From Seison nebaliae (taxonomy: Eukaryota; Rotifera; Pararotatoria; Seisonacea; Seisonidae), in assembly GCA_023231475.1 (NCBI GenBank), contig JALJEE010002185.1, positions 62,001-126,000 of the forward strand: a stretch of 64,000 bases of DNA. The letters run 5' to 3'. The translations under genes were made by a program, and so were the position numbers. A model generated the notes under the pieces. The model did no database searches. It had not been told where the DNA came from and was given only the letters and a program-made list of their open reading frames with translations. Below, one piece after another: positions 48,119-59,567 of this stretch. Every line of letters starts with the position of its first letter. The first letter of the stretch is position 1.

Positions 48119-50300
48119 ATGACATCATTGAAAGAATATTTTGATAAGTACCAACGACGGAATTATGATAGTGACCAAATTATAAACCTTTTACACAGTT
48201 AACATTTCTTCCTTCTCTTCTCTCATCATCGTCTAATTTGCAGAAAATTGCGTCACATCTCTCTACGCCGTGAAGGGATTGATATTCGAAGAATGGGTGG
48301 AACTTTTCGATGAATACACTTGGATTGATCGTTTTGAACTGTTGAAACTGATCAAAGGTTATTTCGAAGAATGTCGTATCATTGATAATTGCACATTCTT
48401 CAAATATAATCAAATGTTGAATGTTGACGACGAACTTTATCGACAAGAAAAACGTTCGAGATATTCCTCAGACGATCATATCGATATTGAGAATCTGTTG
48501 AATGATCATAGTTTTGATATCGATCTAATCACAACACTTACTAAGAAGAAAAAAGAGGAAGAATTAGAAAATGGGAAAAATCAATATTTATGTTCTAATG
48601 ACAAATTCATTCTGAAATTACGTGATAAATGTTCCATCGATTTCATTAATAACGGTAAAATGATATCTGTAGATTTGATGCAATTCCCTTCCAATGGAAA
48701 GAATGGTCAATCGTCAAGTTTATATCAGAAATGGGAAGAATTTGATGAATTGAGATTAGCTCGTCATTTTCTTTCATCTTTCGACATGAGAATGTCAAAC
48801 GTAGCAAATACTAAAGCAGGAAGGAAATATTATTATGTTTGCAAGAAAAAGGATTGTCGTTTCAAAGCGAAAATTGAAGAAAGATTAGGCGATGGTGTCA
48901 ATATTCATACGGTAGTATTATATTATAGTGGAAGACATTTCGGACATGAGGTACATTCTACCGATCTTCAACGGACATTTCTCCAATGGTTATCAACCGA
49001 CAACAAAGAAGAATTCGAAAGGATATTACAACGAATTGGAATGAAAGAAATTTGTCGAGAGAAGATCGATGAAAATTCTCATAATACTTTATTTGATTGT
49101 TGCTATAATAATTGTACATGCCAAATAAGAGTTGACGGGAAGAAAGATGAAGAAACTGATTTATTTTATGTCTGGAAATCAATGAATCATCAACATTCGT
49201 TAATTGATTTATCTGATCGACTGATATCGTCAGATGTGATAGAATTAACGAAAAAATTAGTTCATCAAAAAGAGACGATATCGAATATCGTCATTGAATT
49301 GGAAAGATATTTACACCTTCCACATCTCTCTCATTTTCATATCATCAGTCTCATTGAACCGATAGCAGAATCGTTGAATCTTTATCAAGACTACGAAATT
49401 CAATTGAATCAATTGAAAAAATTATGTCATCCGGTTATTCGTCATACTGCAACTAACTCAATTCTATCACAAACATCATCATTCACTGGAACGATTTCTT
49501 CATCAATGTCGTCGATGGTCAGACCAAAAATTATATCGCCACCACGACATCGTTCCAGTAACGTACTTTATCAACTTCTCCACGAATTTCCCAATTATGA
49601 AGTAGCGAAACTTTATGCGACGGATGAATGTCATACCAAATTGTTTCACGTAACGAGACATCCAATAAATGGGAAGAAATGTTTCTTCCAATGTCGTCAT
49701 TTGAATTGTTCTTATCGATTGAAATTATTTGCTTTAGAGAATGGACGATTTGGAGTTGCAGAAAATGGAGAACATAATCATCCGTTAACTGATATCAATA
49801 TGAGGATAACTGAACCAAAAGTAAGAGAATCGATTATCGAATGGATGTCGAGTGGTTTCGGAATTTATGCTATTAAAAAGAAACTGATGGCATTATATGA
49901 TTTCCCCGAATTATCTCGTACACAAATCCGATCGATTATTGATACTTATCGGCAATATCGATACAAACCAAATGAACATCGTGACGATATTGTAATAAAT
50001 TCGATAGATAATAGATCGATTGCAAGTGCGGAAAGTAAATGTGATAATACACCTGATAATGATGTTCATGATATGCTCGGATTAGATACTGACATAGAAG
50101 AAGATGTTCTTATTAAGAATCAGAACTTAGATGGAGAAGAAGAAGAAGATGATGATGATGATGATGATAATCAAAGAAGAGAAAATGATGAAGAGGAAGA
50201 AGAAGATGATGATAGTGAAGATATGGAAATGATATCTCATCAGAATAATGTTATAAAAAAAGATGAAGTAATTTCATCCACTTTAATTTCATCTAATTAA
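48119..50300 (+). CDS. Protein with three C-x4-C...H-x-H zinc modules (FLYWCH / WRKY-GCM1-like), two exons
   Basis: join(48119..48197,48244..50300), 711 aa, with a 46-bp intron (GTTAAC...TTTGCAG). Three modules of one plan occur at about residues 225-265 (YYVCKKKDCRFKAKI ... GHEVH), 310-345 (CCYNNCTCQIRV ... NHQHS) and 505-540 (FFQCRHLNCSYRLKL ... EHNHP). Each has Cys-x4-Cys, alternating strands and a His-x(1-2)-His end, the pattern of the FLYWCH, MULE-associated and Mod(mdg4) zinc families that bind DNA. The third is followed by a helix-turn-helix-like segment (FGIYAIKKKLMALYDFPELS). An acidic tail of Glu/Asp runs closes the protein. A TTTTAG ends just before the ATG. Likely a nuclear DNA-binding protein, domesticated-transposon origin possible. 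The exact family name is not certain. Confidence 0.75.
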
Positions 50301-50786
50301 TTTACGATAAGTAAATTATTTGATCTTCTATCAAAAAATTATTATCATATATTCACTGAAAAAACGATAATTAGATTTGATGAATTAATTTAATTCTGGT
50401 GATGATGTTTTCTTCAATCACTTACTATTCTCAATATGCGGCAAATGACTCAATTAAATTTGATGAGATCGGATTAATAATAGAAATCGATTGAAATGAA
50501 ATTCAATCCATTTGGATAAAATGATCAAATTTTTTATTATCGAAAATTCGATTTTATCACTTCTTTATTACTTTTCCCATTTCGAAAAAAAATTTATTAT
50601 TATTTTCCACTTATTCCATTGATTCTAATTCCATAAACAAATCTGTTTTTTTTTTATAGAGAAATTGTTATAAAAATCTTTTAATTAAAAAATTCTCCAT
50701 AGAATTCTTTGTAAATTTTTAAATTTTCCCGATACGTTAAAGGAATTTATTAAGAAGAATAATTTATTTTAATTTTGATCGAATCT
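50301..50786. other. Intergenic between two convergent genes
   Basis: About 490 bp with A- and T-runs. It holds the 3' flanks of the zinc-module gene and CC2D1. Nothing else seen. Confidence 0.4.
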
Positions 50787-53000
50787 CTAATAATGACTTA
50801 TAGACAACCAGAGAATATCCTTCTCATAGAATAATTGACTGGGATCGACAGTGGCTGCATTTCTTGCTGCTGTCAATGTTGTCATTGATGTCATCAGATC
50901 TAAAGGTTCACGTACTCTCATTCGTACTTGTAATTGAGCACCAGTAGGTCGTCGTCCATTCATTAAATCATATACATCTTCTACTGTTGCATTTGATTCA
51001 AGAGATTTCAATGGAATATTTGCTATTCCAATGGAACGTTCAGAACGAAAAATTCCAGGTTTATAGTTGATGGAAATTTGAGCATTTCGAACTGCAATTA
51101 TGCGACTAAAACGACGGTCTCTCGTATTAATTAGAATTTTAAATGAATCATTATAATCAGGTTCGACACCTCTCGCTTTCTTACCATCTCCTTCTTGTTT
51201 CTCGTCGGACGGATAAGGAAAAGTGTGATGGGGCCAAGTGTCGAATGCATCCGAATGAGAATAACCTTCAGGTAATCGATAACGAAGACCTCGAATTACA
51301 GTCAATTCTAATTGATCAGCTGCCAAATCAGGATTGGATTTGAGAATAGAAAAACTTCGTTTCTCATATTGATATGGAGGTGGCGAATGATTCTTTCTAT
51401 ATAACGTTTTGAGAACTTTCAATATCACTTCACCTTTCTGGACAAGATGTTCATAAAATGGAATTAAACTTTCATATTTACATCGACGACAATTTGCTAA
51501 TTGTTCCAATACCAAATTTAATTGTTCTTTTGCATCACCGATCAATTTTTTCAAAATCGCATGATCATCTCCTTCGATTTTTATAGGAACAATTTCTCCT
51601 TCCATTCTTTTCTCTTGATGAATTGGTATATTTCTTTTAGTTGATGAAGATGATGGAGAACGAGGTGCAGAAGGAACATCTTTCACATTGATCTTTAATC
51701 CTCTATTCACCATCGATTCCATTTGTTCGATTCGTTTTACAGTTCTCAAATAATCGATTGCTAACGATTTATTATGTTTCGATTTAGCATCAATTGCACA
51801 TTTTTTATATTGATTCCTTCGAATTTCTAATACTTTCAACATCTTCATCGCTTGAGGAGATGTACGCATAGGAACACTCTTACTCATATTACCTGGAACG
51901 TTATCGGTAATAGCTTGAATTGAACCTGTTTCATTATTCATTGATGGTATCTGTTTATTTGATCGAGTAGGAGATGGCAAATCATGAAAATTAGGTAATG
52001 TTGGTAAAGAATTATAATCGAATGGTCGTTTATTCTTATATGATCGTATTGCCTCATCATATTGTCCTACCAATCGATTATATCGTCTCATTTTTCTCGA
52101 ATCATCTGTTTTCTTCTTCATTTTCTCATATTCATTCTTACGGAAGAGTAATGCTTCCTCGAATGTCAAACTGGATTGATCAACATCTTCCTCAATCTTC
52201 GATTCTTCTACAACTGGAACTGACACTGGAATTGAGACCGGTTCAATTTTCGGAGATGGTTTCATTGGCACAATTGATTTTTCTTCTTTTTTTCCTTCTT
52301 TCTTTTCCAAATTTGGTAATTGTGGTGGTAAATCGGATATTTGTATTCCTGGCCCTTTCTCTTCCAACATTTTCATAAGTTTCTGATGAATAGAAAAATA
52401 AATATTCGATCTACTTTCATCTCCTTCACTTTTACATTTCTCACTCGCCTCTCGATATTTGTCACACAATTCAATTGCTTTCTCAAGTGCATTATCATCG
52501 TTTCTTACATTTCTTTCAAGTTCTTCATTTTCTGTTGTTGTTGTTGTTGTTTGTAAATGTTCTTCAAAATTATTTTCATCATCCGAAATATTTTCATGTT
52601 GTTGTGTTTGCTGATTTTTTAGAATGATTGGTGCTGGAAGTTCTTCAGGAGATATGGAAATTCCTCTCATTTCTTTCTTTTTCCATTCTTCCAATTGTCC
52701 CAATTGTCGTTTATATCGTCGTAATTTCATTGATGGGAGATCAGGTTGTTCAATTGCTAATTTATAATTTCTAATTCTTTCATCTATTATCGATTGTTGT
52801 TTCTTTTCAGTTTTAACCGATGTCGGTTTAAATGTTTCCTCTTCTCCAACTAATTCTTCCAACTCTCTTAATAAATCTTCATCATTATCATTCGAAAGAT
52901 CTGGTGGCGGCCCACCAAATCCACCTTGACTTCCCAGAATTTTTTGCATTTCTTTATTGAAATCTTCCATCTCCTTTCCACTTGACGTTATATGATACAA
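50787..53000 (-). CDS. CC2D1: CC2D1-family protein (Lethal giant discs), ESCRT-III regulator, intronless
   Basis: 737 codons open. The likely real start is the second Met (MEDFNKEMQ, at 52970), because it begins the conserved region. Four DM14 repeats are visible (cores near residues 65-115, 180-225, 280-340 and 375-440, with paired helices such as YKLAIEQPDLPSMKLRRYKR and FRKNEYEKMKKKTDDSRKMR). A C-terminal C2 domain follows from about residue 570 (LELTVIRGLRYRLPEGYSHS, later DLMNGRRPTGAQLQVRMRV). Family role: DM14 repeats bind CHMP4/Shrub and tune endosomal sorting of Notch and other receptors. The protein is somewhat shorter than human CC2D1A. It shares a spacer of about 230 bp with the divergent TIMM13 gene. 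Confidence 0.93.
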   Translation of the reverse strand: MYHITSSGKEMEDFNKEMQKILGSQGGFGGPPPDLSNDNDEDLLRELEELVGEEETFKPTSVKTEKKQQSIIDERIRNYKLAIEQPDLPSMKLRRYKRQLGQLEEWKKKEMRGISISPEELPAPIILKNQQTQQHENISDDENNFEEHLQTTTTTTENEELERNVRNDDNALEKAIELCDKYREASEKCKSEGDESRSNIYFSIHQKLMKMLEEKGPGIQISDLPPQLPNLEKKEGKKEEKSIVPMKPSPKIEPVSIPVSVPVVEESKIEEDVDQSSLTFEEALLFRKNEYEKMKKKTDDSRKMRRYNRLVGQYDEAIRSYKNKRPFDYNSLPTLPNFHDLPSPTRSNKQIPSMNNETGSIQAITDNVPGNMSKSVPMRTSPQAMKMLKVLEIRRNQYKKCAIDAKSKHNKSLAIDYLRTVKRIEQMESMVNRGLKINVKDVPSAPRSPSSSSTKRNIPIHQEKRMEGEIVPIKIEGDDHAILKKLIGDAKEQLNLVLEQLANCRRCKYESLIPFYEHLVQKGEVILKVLKTLYRKNHSPPPYQYEKRSFSILKSNPDLAADQLELTVIRGLRYRLPEGYSHSDAFDTWPHHTFPYPSDEKQEGDGKKARGVEPDYNDSFKILINTRDRRFSRIIAVRNAQISINYKPGIFRSERSIGIANIPLKSLESNATVEDVYDLMNGRRPTGAQLQVRMRVREPLDLMTSMTTLTAARNAATVDPSQLFYEKDILWLSISHY

Positions 53001-53202
53001 TTACAAAAAATTCATTAAATAAACAAAAAAAATCTTCAAATCAATTTTTTTATCAAATTAATCATTCAATTTGTATCGAAGTGATATCATTTCAACAACA
53101 AACAATTTTATCCCAAAAAAATTTTAAAGTAAATTTCTTCAAATTTTTAGTTTTTCTTGAAATACATAACTCTACAACGATCATATCAGAATTGTAAAGA
53201 AA
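53001..53202. promoter_or_regulatory. Shared spacer between divergent CC2D1 and TIMM13
   Basis: Only about 200-230 bp separate the two start codons, so both promoters must lie here or overlap. No TATA box or named factor site is evident. The sequence is mainly A/T runs. Confidence 0.5.
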
Positions 53203-53576
53203 ATGGATGAAATGCCAAATATGTCCAATCTTTCCACGAACGACCGAGACAAAATTCTCACTAACGTTAAACAACAACTAGCAATGGCACAAGCACAAGA
53301 ATTACTTCAAGTTTCTTTCTTCCAATTTTCATTGAATTCTCTTCACAATTAAAATTTGTCAGAAAATTTCAGATAAATGTTTCTCGGCTTGTATCACTAA
53401 ACCATCAACCAGTCTCAGTCGTTACGAAGAAGTTAATTTTTCTCATTTTATTTCAATTCAAATTTATTCTCAATCTTTAGACTTGTTTAGGTAACTGTAT
53501 GGATCGATATATGGAATCGTGGAGAATAGTTTCAAAATCGTTCATGGCCAAAGCTCAAGAAAGTCAATTCAATTAA
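53203..53576 (+). CDS. TIMM13: Mitochondrial import chaperone TIMM13, three exons
   Basis: join(53203..53310,53363..53431,53481..53576), 90 aa. The small-Tim signature is complete: LAMAQAQELLQKISDKCFSAC carries the first CX3C and TCLGNCMDRYMESW the second, followed by a helical tail. Family role: with TIMM8 it forms a hexameric chaperone of the intermembrane space that escorts hydrophobic precursors to the inner membrane. Both introns (52 and 49 bp, starting GTTTCT and GTTAAT) fall in phase 0. Every exon is too short to stand out alone; the gene was found by reading across splice sites. Length and cysteine spacing are normal, so it should be functional. Confidence 0.92.
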
Positions 53577-54160
53577 AACATTTTTTGTAAAATTTCTTTC
53601 AGAATAAATACTTTTTATTCTTGATTCTTTTAACATATAAGTTTAAGTTCAATTTTTCAATTTTCATTTTATAAGTAGAAACTTTTACATATTTTCCATT
53701 GTAAATGAATGAGAGAAGAATGAAAGATATTCAGTATTATTTAAAAGACAATAAAAATGAATAGAATTTGATTTGAAATGAAGAAATGATGAATTATCAA
53801 ATAATTAGAATCGATACTCGATTAATTAACCTATGATCGACCGATAAAGAATACTCAAAAGTTTTGGGAAAAGAAACGAAATAGAAGAAGATTTTTTAAG
53901 AAAACTTTTGTACTGTGAAATGTGGAAATTAATTATGGATCGATTAATTAATTGGTAGATGAATGATCATCAAATGACCTTTAACAATTAAACTTTGGAA
54001 ATAAATCTCATTCCTGGGAGAGAGAAATGCCAAGGAAGAAATAAAAGGAAAACTAGTTCATAAAAGAAGAATGGAAAATGAATCTAAAATGTTTATAGAC
54101 TTCCTAAAAAGAGACAGACATAATAAAAATAAAGTTCCTAGATTATATATCAAGATATAC
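53577..54160. other. Intergenic
   Basis: About 580 bp, AT-rich, containing the TIMM13 3' flank (AATAAA at about 53604). No other feature. Confidence 0.4.
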
Positions 54161-55147
54161 TTATCCTAAATCGTATAATTCCAACATTTCTTTTTCTAAT
54201 TTCTTTTGGACAATTTGTTCAATGAAAACCTTTCGACGCCAACCTCGATAATTTTTCAATTGATCTGTAGCTACTTCTCCATTTTCTCCAGCCGTTTTTC
54301 GTTTCCTGGAATTTTTCAAAATTTTCCTTTTTCCATTTGTTGTGCATTTCTTTCGCTCTTCATCTGGAGAGAAGTTTTCATTCACATTCTTCCCATTCTC
54401 ATTTGGCGAAGTGCCGATTCCTGAATGATCGGAGGGTTGATCGTTTGCAATGTTGTGATTGGTTTGCGATTGATTTTGTTGGAGTTGTTGATGATTATTT
54501 AATTGTTTTAAGAATTCGTAAATCTGATATATTTGTTTTACATGTTGGGAGTTTGTCAAAGTGGAATTCTGATTAAGGATTGAAAAGAATTTTTCTTTCA
54601 TATTTTGCTCCTCTAATTCTTTCTGTCGTTTTATCTGTTGGATGATCTGCGAAAAATTAATTCGATTTACATTGTCGTCATTATTCTCCATAAGTGTGTT
54701 CGCATTTATCGGTAATGAAACTTGTTGAGGAGTCGGAGATGTCGATGAAATTGACTCAGTTTGTGGTGAGCATCCACTATCATTTGATGATGTATCCATA
54801 TCGAAAGAATTTTCGTGTTTGAAATTTCTGTGATTCTGTTTGGGCCAAGGATATTTTTTAGATTCCGTGACGATCATCTTGGATGAATGAATATTTGAAA
54901 TATTCTCAACTGTTCTCTCTGAGTGAATGGTTGGTGGATTGTCATTCATTTCATGAGTAAACGAATTATTTGATTGAAATATTTGATTGGTATCGAATGA
55001 TGTTGTTGAATTAAAATGGAGAGGAAATAATTGTGGGTATACTGTTGGTGATATTGGTATAGATGGACGAGCTAGATGATCATTCTTCTCATCATAATAT
55101 TGTCCATTACATAAATTTTTATCTTGTAAAAATAATAATTGATTCAT
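54161..55147 (-). CDS. Unrecognised Asn/Gln/Ser-rich protein, 328 aa
   Basis: One exon. The N-terminal half is Pro/Ser/Asn-rich (IPISPTVYPQLFPLHF) with a KKYPWPK word at about residue 97 and a Ser-rich patch (SSNDSGCSPQTESISSTSPT). The middle has a helical region (IIQQIKRQKELEEQNMKEKF) and a Gln run. The C-terminus is basic (KRKILKNSRKRK, nuclear-localisation-like) and ends in a conserved-looking helical segment (NYRGWRRKVFIEQIV then QKKLEKEMLELYDLG). No DNA-binding domain I know is present. The composition suggests a nuclear regulatory protein; that is inference. Long gene-free DNA follows upstream, which would fit a regulated gene. More exons may exist. Confidence 0.55.
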   Translation of the reverse strand: MNQLLFLQDKNLCNGQYYDEKNDHLARPSIPISPTVYPQLFPLHFNSTTSFDTNQIFQSNNSFTHEMNDNPPTIHSERTVENISNIHSSKMIVTESKKYPWPKQNHRNFKHENSFDMDTSSNDSGCSPQTESISSTSPTPQQVSLPINANTLMENNDDNVNRINFSQIIQQIKRQKELEEQNMKEKFFSILNQNSTLTNSQHVKQIYQIYEFLKQLNNHQQLQQNQSQTNHNIANDQPSDHSGIGTSPNENGKNVNENFSPDEERKKCTTNGKRKILKNSRKRKTAGENGEVATDQLKNYRGWRRKVFIEQIVQKKLEKEMLELYDLG

Positions 55148-58100
55148 TATCAGATCGTGATTACAATTCTCTTATTCCTCTTCGAAAATTCCGTTTCAGT
55201 TATTCACGATTTCTCCAATTCGATGTCTTAATATGCATCATAAAAATTATATACTAATAACAAATTAAGAAAAAGGAAAGATTTTTTTATTAGTTTAAGG
55301 ATAATTCTACCACATTCACATGTTGCAGACTAGAATGGAAATAACTGGAATCGAACTGGAAATTGTAGAGTTCGATCTTCTAGAAAATTAAGGGAGTGAA
55401 GGAAATCATTCGAAAATCTTTATATGGACACAGATTATGTGAGACGAGCGAATTAGAATAATATTACGTTCACTAACGAAATAAATAGAATAGGAACAGA
55501 TTGTTGGACGTTATCCGGACTGTTCTCAACTCATTGATTTCTTATTAGAAAAGGTCAGTTATCAACCTTAATTTCGGACTTTTCTCAATTTTCTAGTGTT
55601 ATTTCAGAAACTTTTGAACCTTTCGAAGTGTTCTTGTGTAATTATTTTCCTAATAAAAAAAAGAAAAGGTTAACAATTGTCCTCCAATGTGTTGGACGTC
55701 ATTAAATCTAATAAACTATTTATTTAATGCCGAATATTTACGACGACAATGAAACTATATAGAGTTGTGCATATTCTGCACGTGTCTTCAATCAGAAGAT
55801 ATTGATGGATATAACATCATTCAATGACAGATTATCATAATATAATTAGATAGGATTGAAATTAATATGTAGAATAAATGGACAATTAAATTTGCAATGA
55901 TTAAATGAGACTTCTCTTACTCCAAGTGAATATTTGTCAGTGTTAGTGGAGGAAACGTTTCTCCCAGAATGGAAACTCTGAGAACAAACCATATTTCGTG
56001 GTGTTGCTTCAATCGCTAATATCCTTTATATAATATCGATCGATTATTATTTCCATCGAATAAGATTAGTATAATAATATTTAGAAAACGTAGCTGATAT
56101 TATTAGAAGGTATAGCGGATTATACAGTAGGAATTACGTGTATATTAATGTACATATTTAGAATGAAAATAAGAAGGTATCATACCTACAAGTCGAAATG
56201 GGAATTCATCATTGTTATACTATATCATTGTCTTAGGTTTCCTGAAAAGTTTCCGTTCTCTACTGTTCTTAATCAAGTACTCTTTCTTCAACTTAAAAAT
56301 AGCATATTGAAGAGAAATAAAATTCTTCTGCTTATTTCCTTTTCTCGTTTGATTACATTTAAGTTAAAATAAAATGAAGTTGAAAGATCTCCATTTTATT
56401 AGTTCATACGACAAAATACCATTCGGAAGAGTTGAATGAATAGAGAATGAAGAGTTGGAGCTTAAGGAATAACATTTCTTAATATGTACAACGAGGAGAT
56501 GACGAGAAACTTTTAACTTCGAGTCGTTAAAATTCAAATTATCAGATAAAAATCTCAATAGTTAGTGCTAGACACAATTTTGGAATTGCCATAAATCCGA
56601 GAAGAAATGTTACTTTCCTCTTCTTACCTTTCACTTCGTCAAAGGTTATTCCTTTCTTGAAGTAGAACAATATTCTACTTTTTTACCTAAACGCTAGAGT
56701 AAATTATTCTTTTTTAAATCTCCCTCGAAAAAGTGAATTGAAAAGGAGAAAGGAAACATTTAATGATTTTCAATGAAATTACCATTTATAAGATAGTTAC
56801 ATATTAGATATTTGCATTTTGCATAATATCTCCCATTTGACATGAGTTAAAACAATAGTGTCACAAATTTTATTCAATTAAAAATTGATTCTTTCGAATT
56901 CAATTATACTTCATCAACAGTCTAACATTCGTTAAGTATTACGTCTTCTATCGTTCCAAGTAAGAAAATTTCCATTTGATATTATTTGCTTAAGTTTAAT
57001 ATGGAAATAGTTAAAACAACAATAGATGAAAGCTCATTTCAAAGTTGTGCTATACGAGAGTGGAACATGGATACTAGTCTGGAAAATAGAATGGAAGAAA
57101 TGGTAGCTAACGAATTGGTAACGGGAAAGAAAATATTGGAAAGAAAGCCGTCCGTTAACCGAGAAACGGAAAATGAAGGAAATTACTAATCTTCTCATTT
57201 CACCAAAATTGGATTGTTGTCGCAAACGAAAACTTCTTAGTTGAGATGTAATAGATAACATTGTAGATGTTTATCTTGTTGACTACTTATCTGTGTCTAA
57301 TAACTCTAACTAAATGATGTGAAGTTGTGTACTTTTTAAGTATATCTTCATCACACATTAACAATTATTCGAAACTAATCTTTTCAATACAACTCTCTAA
57401 AAAAAGAGAATATTACAATGCCATAAAAACTGGACAAGGTCATAATAAAATTTTTACTTTTTGTGTAATTTTTTTACTTATTCTTCTCCTCTTCCTTCTT
57501 TCCTCATTTTCGCTTTCTCCAGGACGTCCAACAATGAAGACACATTATATCTTATATAAATAACGGAAAGGAAATGTTAAAATTTCATGAGTTATTAAAC
57601 AATATTTCGGGAGAACATTTGTGTATAAAGATAAATAATCTTACAATTTATGGACAAACCGGACAAGATATGGTGGAATGTGATACATGAGAATTTAAAT
57701 TAATAATGCGATTTGACAAGTTAACCCTACATTAATTCAACTGTTTATCTCCTCCATATAACTTCCACACTCTCAATCGATCGATAATTAGAGCTGTTAA
57801 AGCATTTCTTAATAATTTGATGATTGTAAATGAATGACCTTCTCCCATCCTATATCTCTTTTCCCATTCATTTTCCTTCTCAATCTGTTAACTGTGTCTA
57901 CATTTCGGTTCAGTTTTTCTTCGGATTTAAACGGAAAAAGTAAACACTTCAAAATTAAACATGATTGTGTAATATTAGATGGTGAGATGTAACATGTCAT
58001 ATGAGGGAAATATCCATCATTAATCAAACACAATGAGAATTGGAACAAATGATATAGAAGTGAAATGAAACCACCATTTTTCATTCCTCATACGCAAAAC

Positions 58101-59567
58101 GAATAATTACTGTCCTTCTTTTTCGTCCATTAAACATCTATGGGATTAAACAATTTGGTAACATTCGATAATTCTTTCGAGTTAATATATGCTCATTATA
58201 ATACATCTACTCTGGAAAAACTTCGCTGTCTGGGTAACGAAGATTAATTGACGTACATGCGAACAAGAATCAATGTGTTCTCGATAACGGACAAATGTCA
58301 TTTAAGTCGGTTCAATCTTTAATCTCCTCCTCACTTAATCGAATATCTAGTCGATTGTCTTCTTTTTTCTCTTTTCCTCCTGCACTTCTACTTATTCCAC
58401 GATTTGGTAAATATTATTTGCTGAATAAAAACATTTGATATTAAACGTCCATTTTTTAATTTTTCCTTTCGTCCTTCCTTTTTTTCACGAATTTTTTAAT
58501 GTTTTTTTAAGGAAAATTTTTTATCTCTTTACCCCTTTATTCCCCGTACGACTATCGTTTGTCATGGATATTCGGAAATTGAACGGTATCGAAAATTTAT
58601 TGTTAGAATATACTGGTAAAAAATTCCAAAAAACCAAAATATTTCACTAGCAAATTGGAAATATTTTATTATTACAATTACCAAAATTAATGAGGTTTCC
58701 CACATATTATGTGTACATGCAAGAATCTATTATATGAAGGTCATTCATGGAACAACGTAACCAAAATGAATATTCGACGAAGTGTATGAATTATTAATTT
58801 CATATCGAAACAAGTGTTTAATAAACATGTAACATATATACTGTATACATATCAATCTTCTTCATATCATTCGTAATTGCCAATAAGGTCATAATTGCCA
58901 ATGAGGAAAGAAAAAGAAATTTTCTGAATTTTGGTTATCCACAACGATGAATAATTGAGTCCTCAAACAAGATATAATATTAAAAATTATGGTTCATATG
59001 TTTCAATTGAGGAAAACACATGAGATGATGAATTAAGATGAATGCTCATTATGAATAATTATAAATACTTTTCGACTTATGCTAATGAAGAATAAGAAGA
59101 TGAAGAATTAATTAAAAAATTTTACCATTCCACGAAAATTAGAAAAATAGAATGTTAGGTCTTTGAATGTTTCGCAATTAATGATGATAATTCTTATTAA
59201 CATACTGGAGGAGAATTTCCGTGCACTATTTCCAGATAAAATGACGAAAATTCTAGCACATGAATATTTATAAGAGGACTGATGAATTCGCTTATAATCT
59301 GACAAGAGAAATATCCGCAAACAGAATATAATCGGACCAATTCGTGCATAGAATTCTAGAGATTCATTAATCATTTCTTAATCGCTTTAATTCCATTCAT
59401 ATCTCCAAGAAATTTTGAGTTCGTTCTGATGAAATTATCAGTATATAGAATTTTCTTTAAAATCTTGGAAAATTGTTTAATAAAAATAATCAAAACTTTT
59501 TGTATTAAAAAAAAGAATAAAATTTAAAAGATGAATTGAAAATTTGAGGTACGTATTTATGAAAGTT
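55148..59567. other. Gene-poor 4.4-kb stretch
   Basis: No gene I can defend apart from the small frame at 57001. The sequence is AT-rich with scattered short frames of AT-driven composition. It may hold regulatory sequence of the 54-55 kb gene and the 3' flank of the stomatin. Confidence 0.35.
57001..57189 (+). CDS. Small possible gene, 62 aa
   Basis: ATG at 57001. Polar, balanced composition (IDESSFQSCAIREWNMDTSL, then NRMEEMVANELVTGKK), predicted helical, with no signal peptide. Nothing similar is known to me. Chance cannot be excluded. Confidence 0.22.
   Translation: MEIVKTTIDESSFQSCAIREWNMDTSLENRMEEMVANELVTGKKILERKPSVNRETENEGNY

Noticed and set aside
52971-53000. Ten extra N-terminal residues (MYHITSSGKE) of CC2D1
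   Set aside because: The conserved region starts at the next Met. The extension is kept in the coordinates only because the frame is open.
54846-54866. KKYPWPK as a Hox hexapeptide
   Set aside because: The Hox motif is YPWM followed soon by a homeodomain; no homeodomain is encoded here or in the flanks I read.
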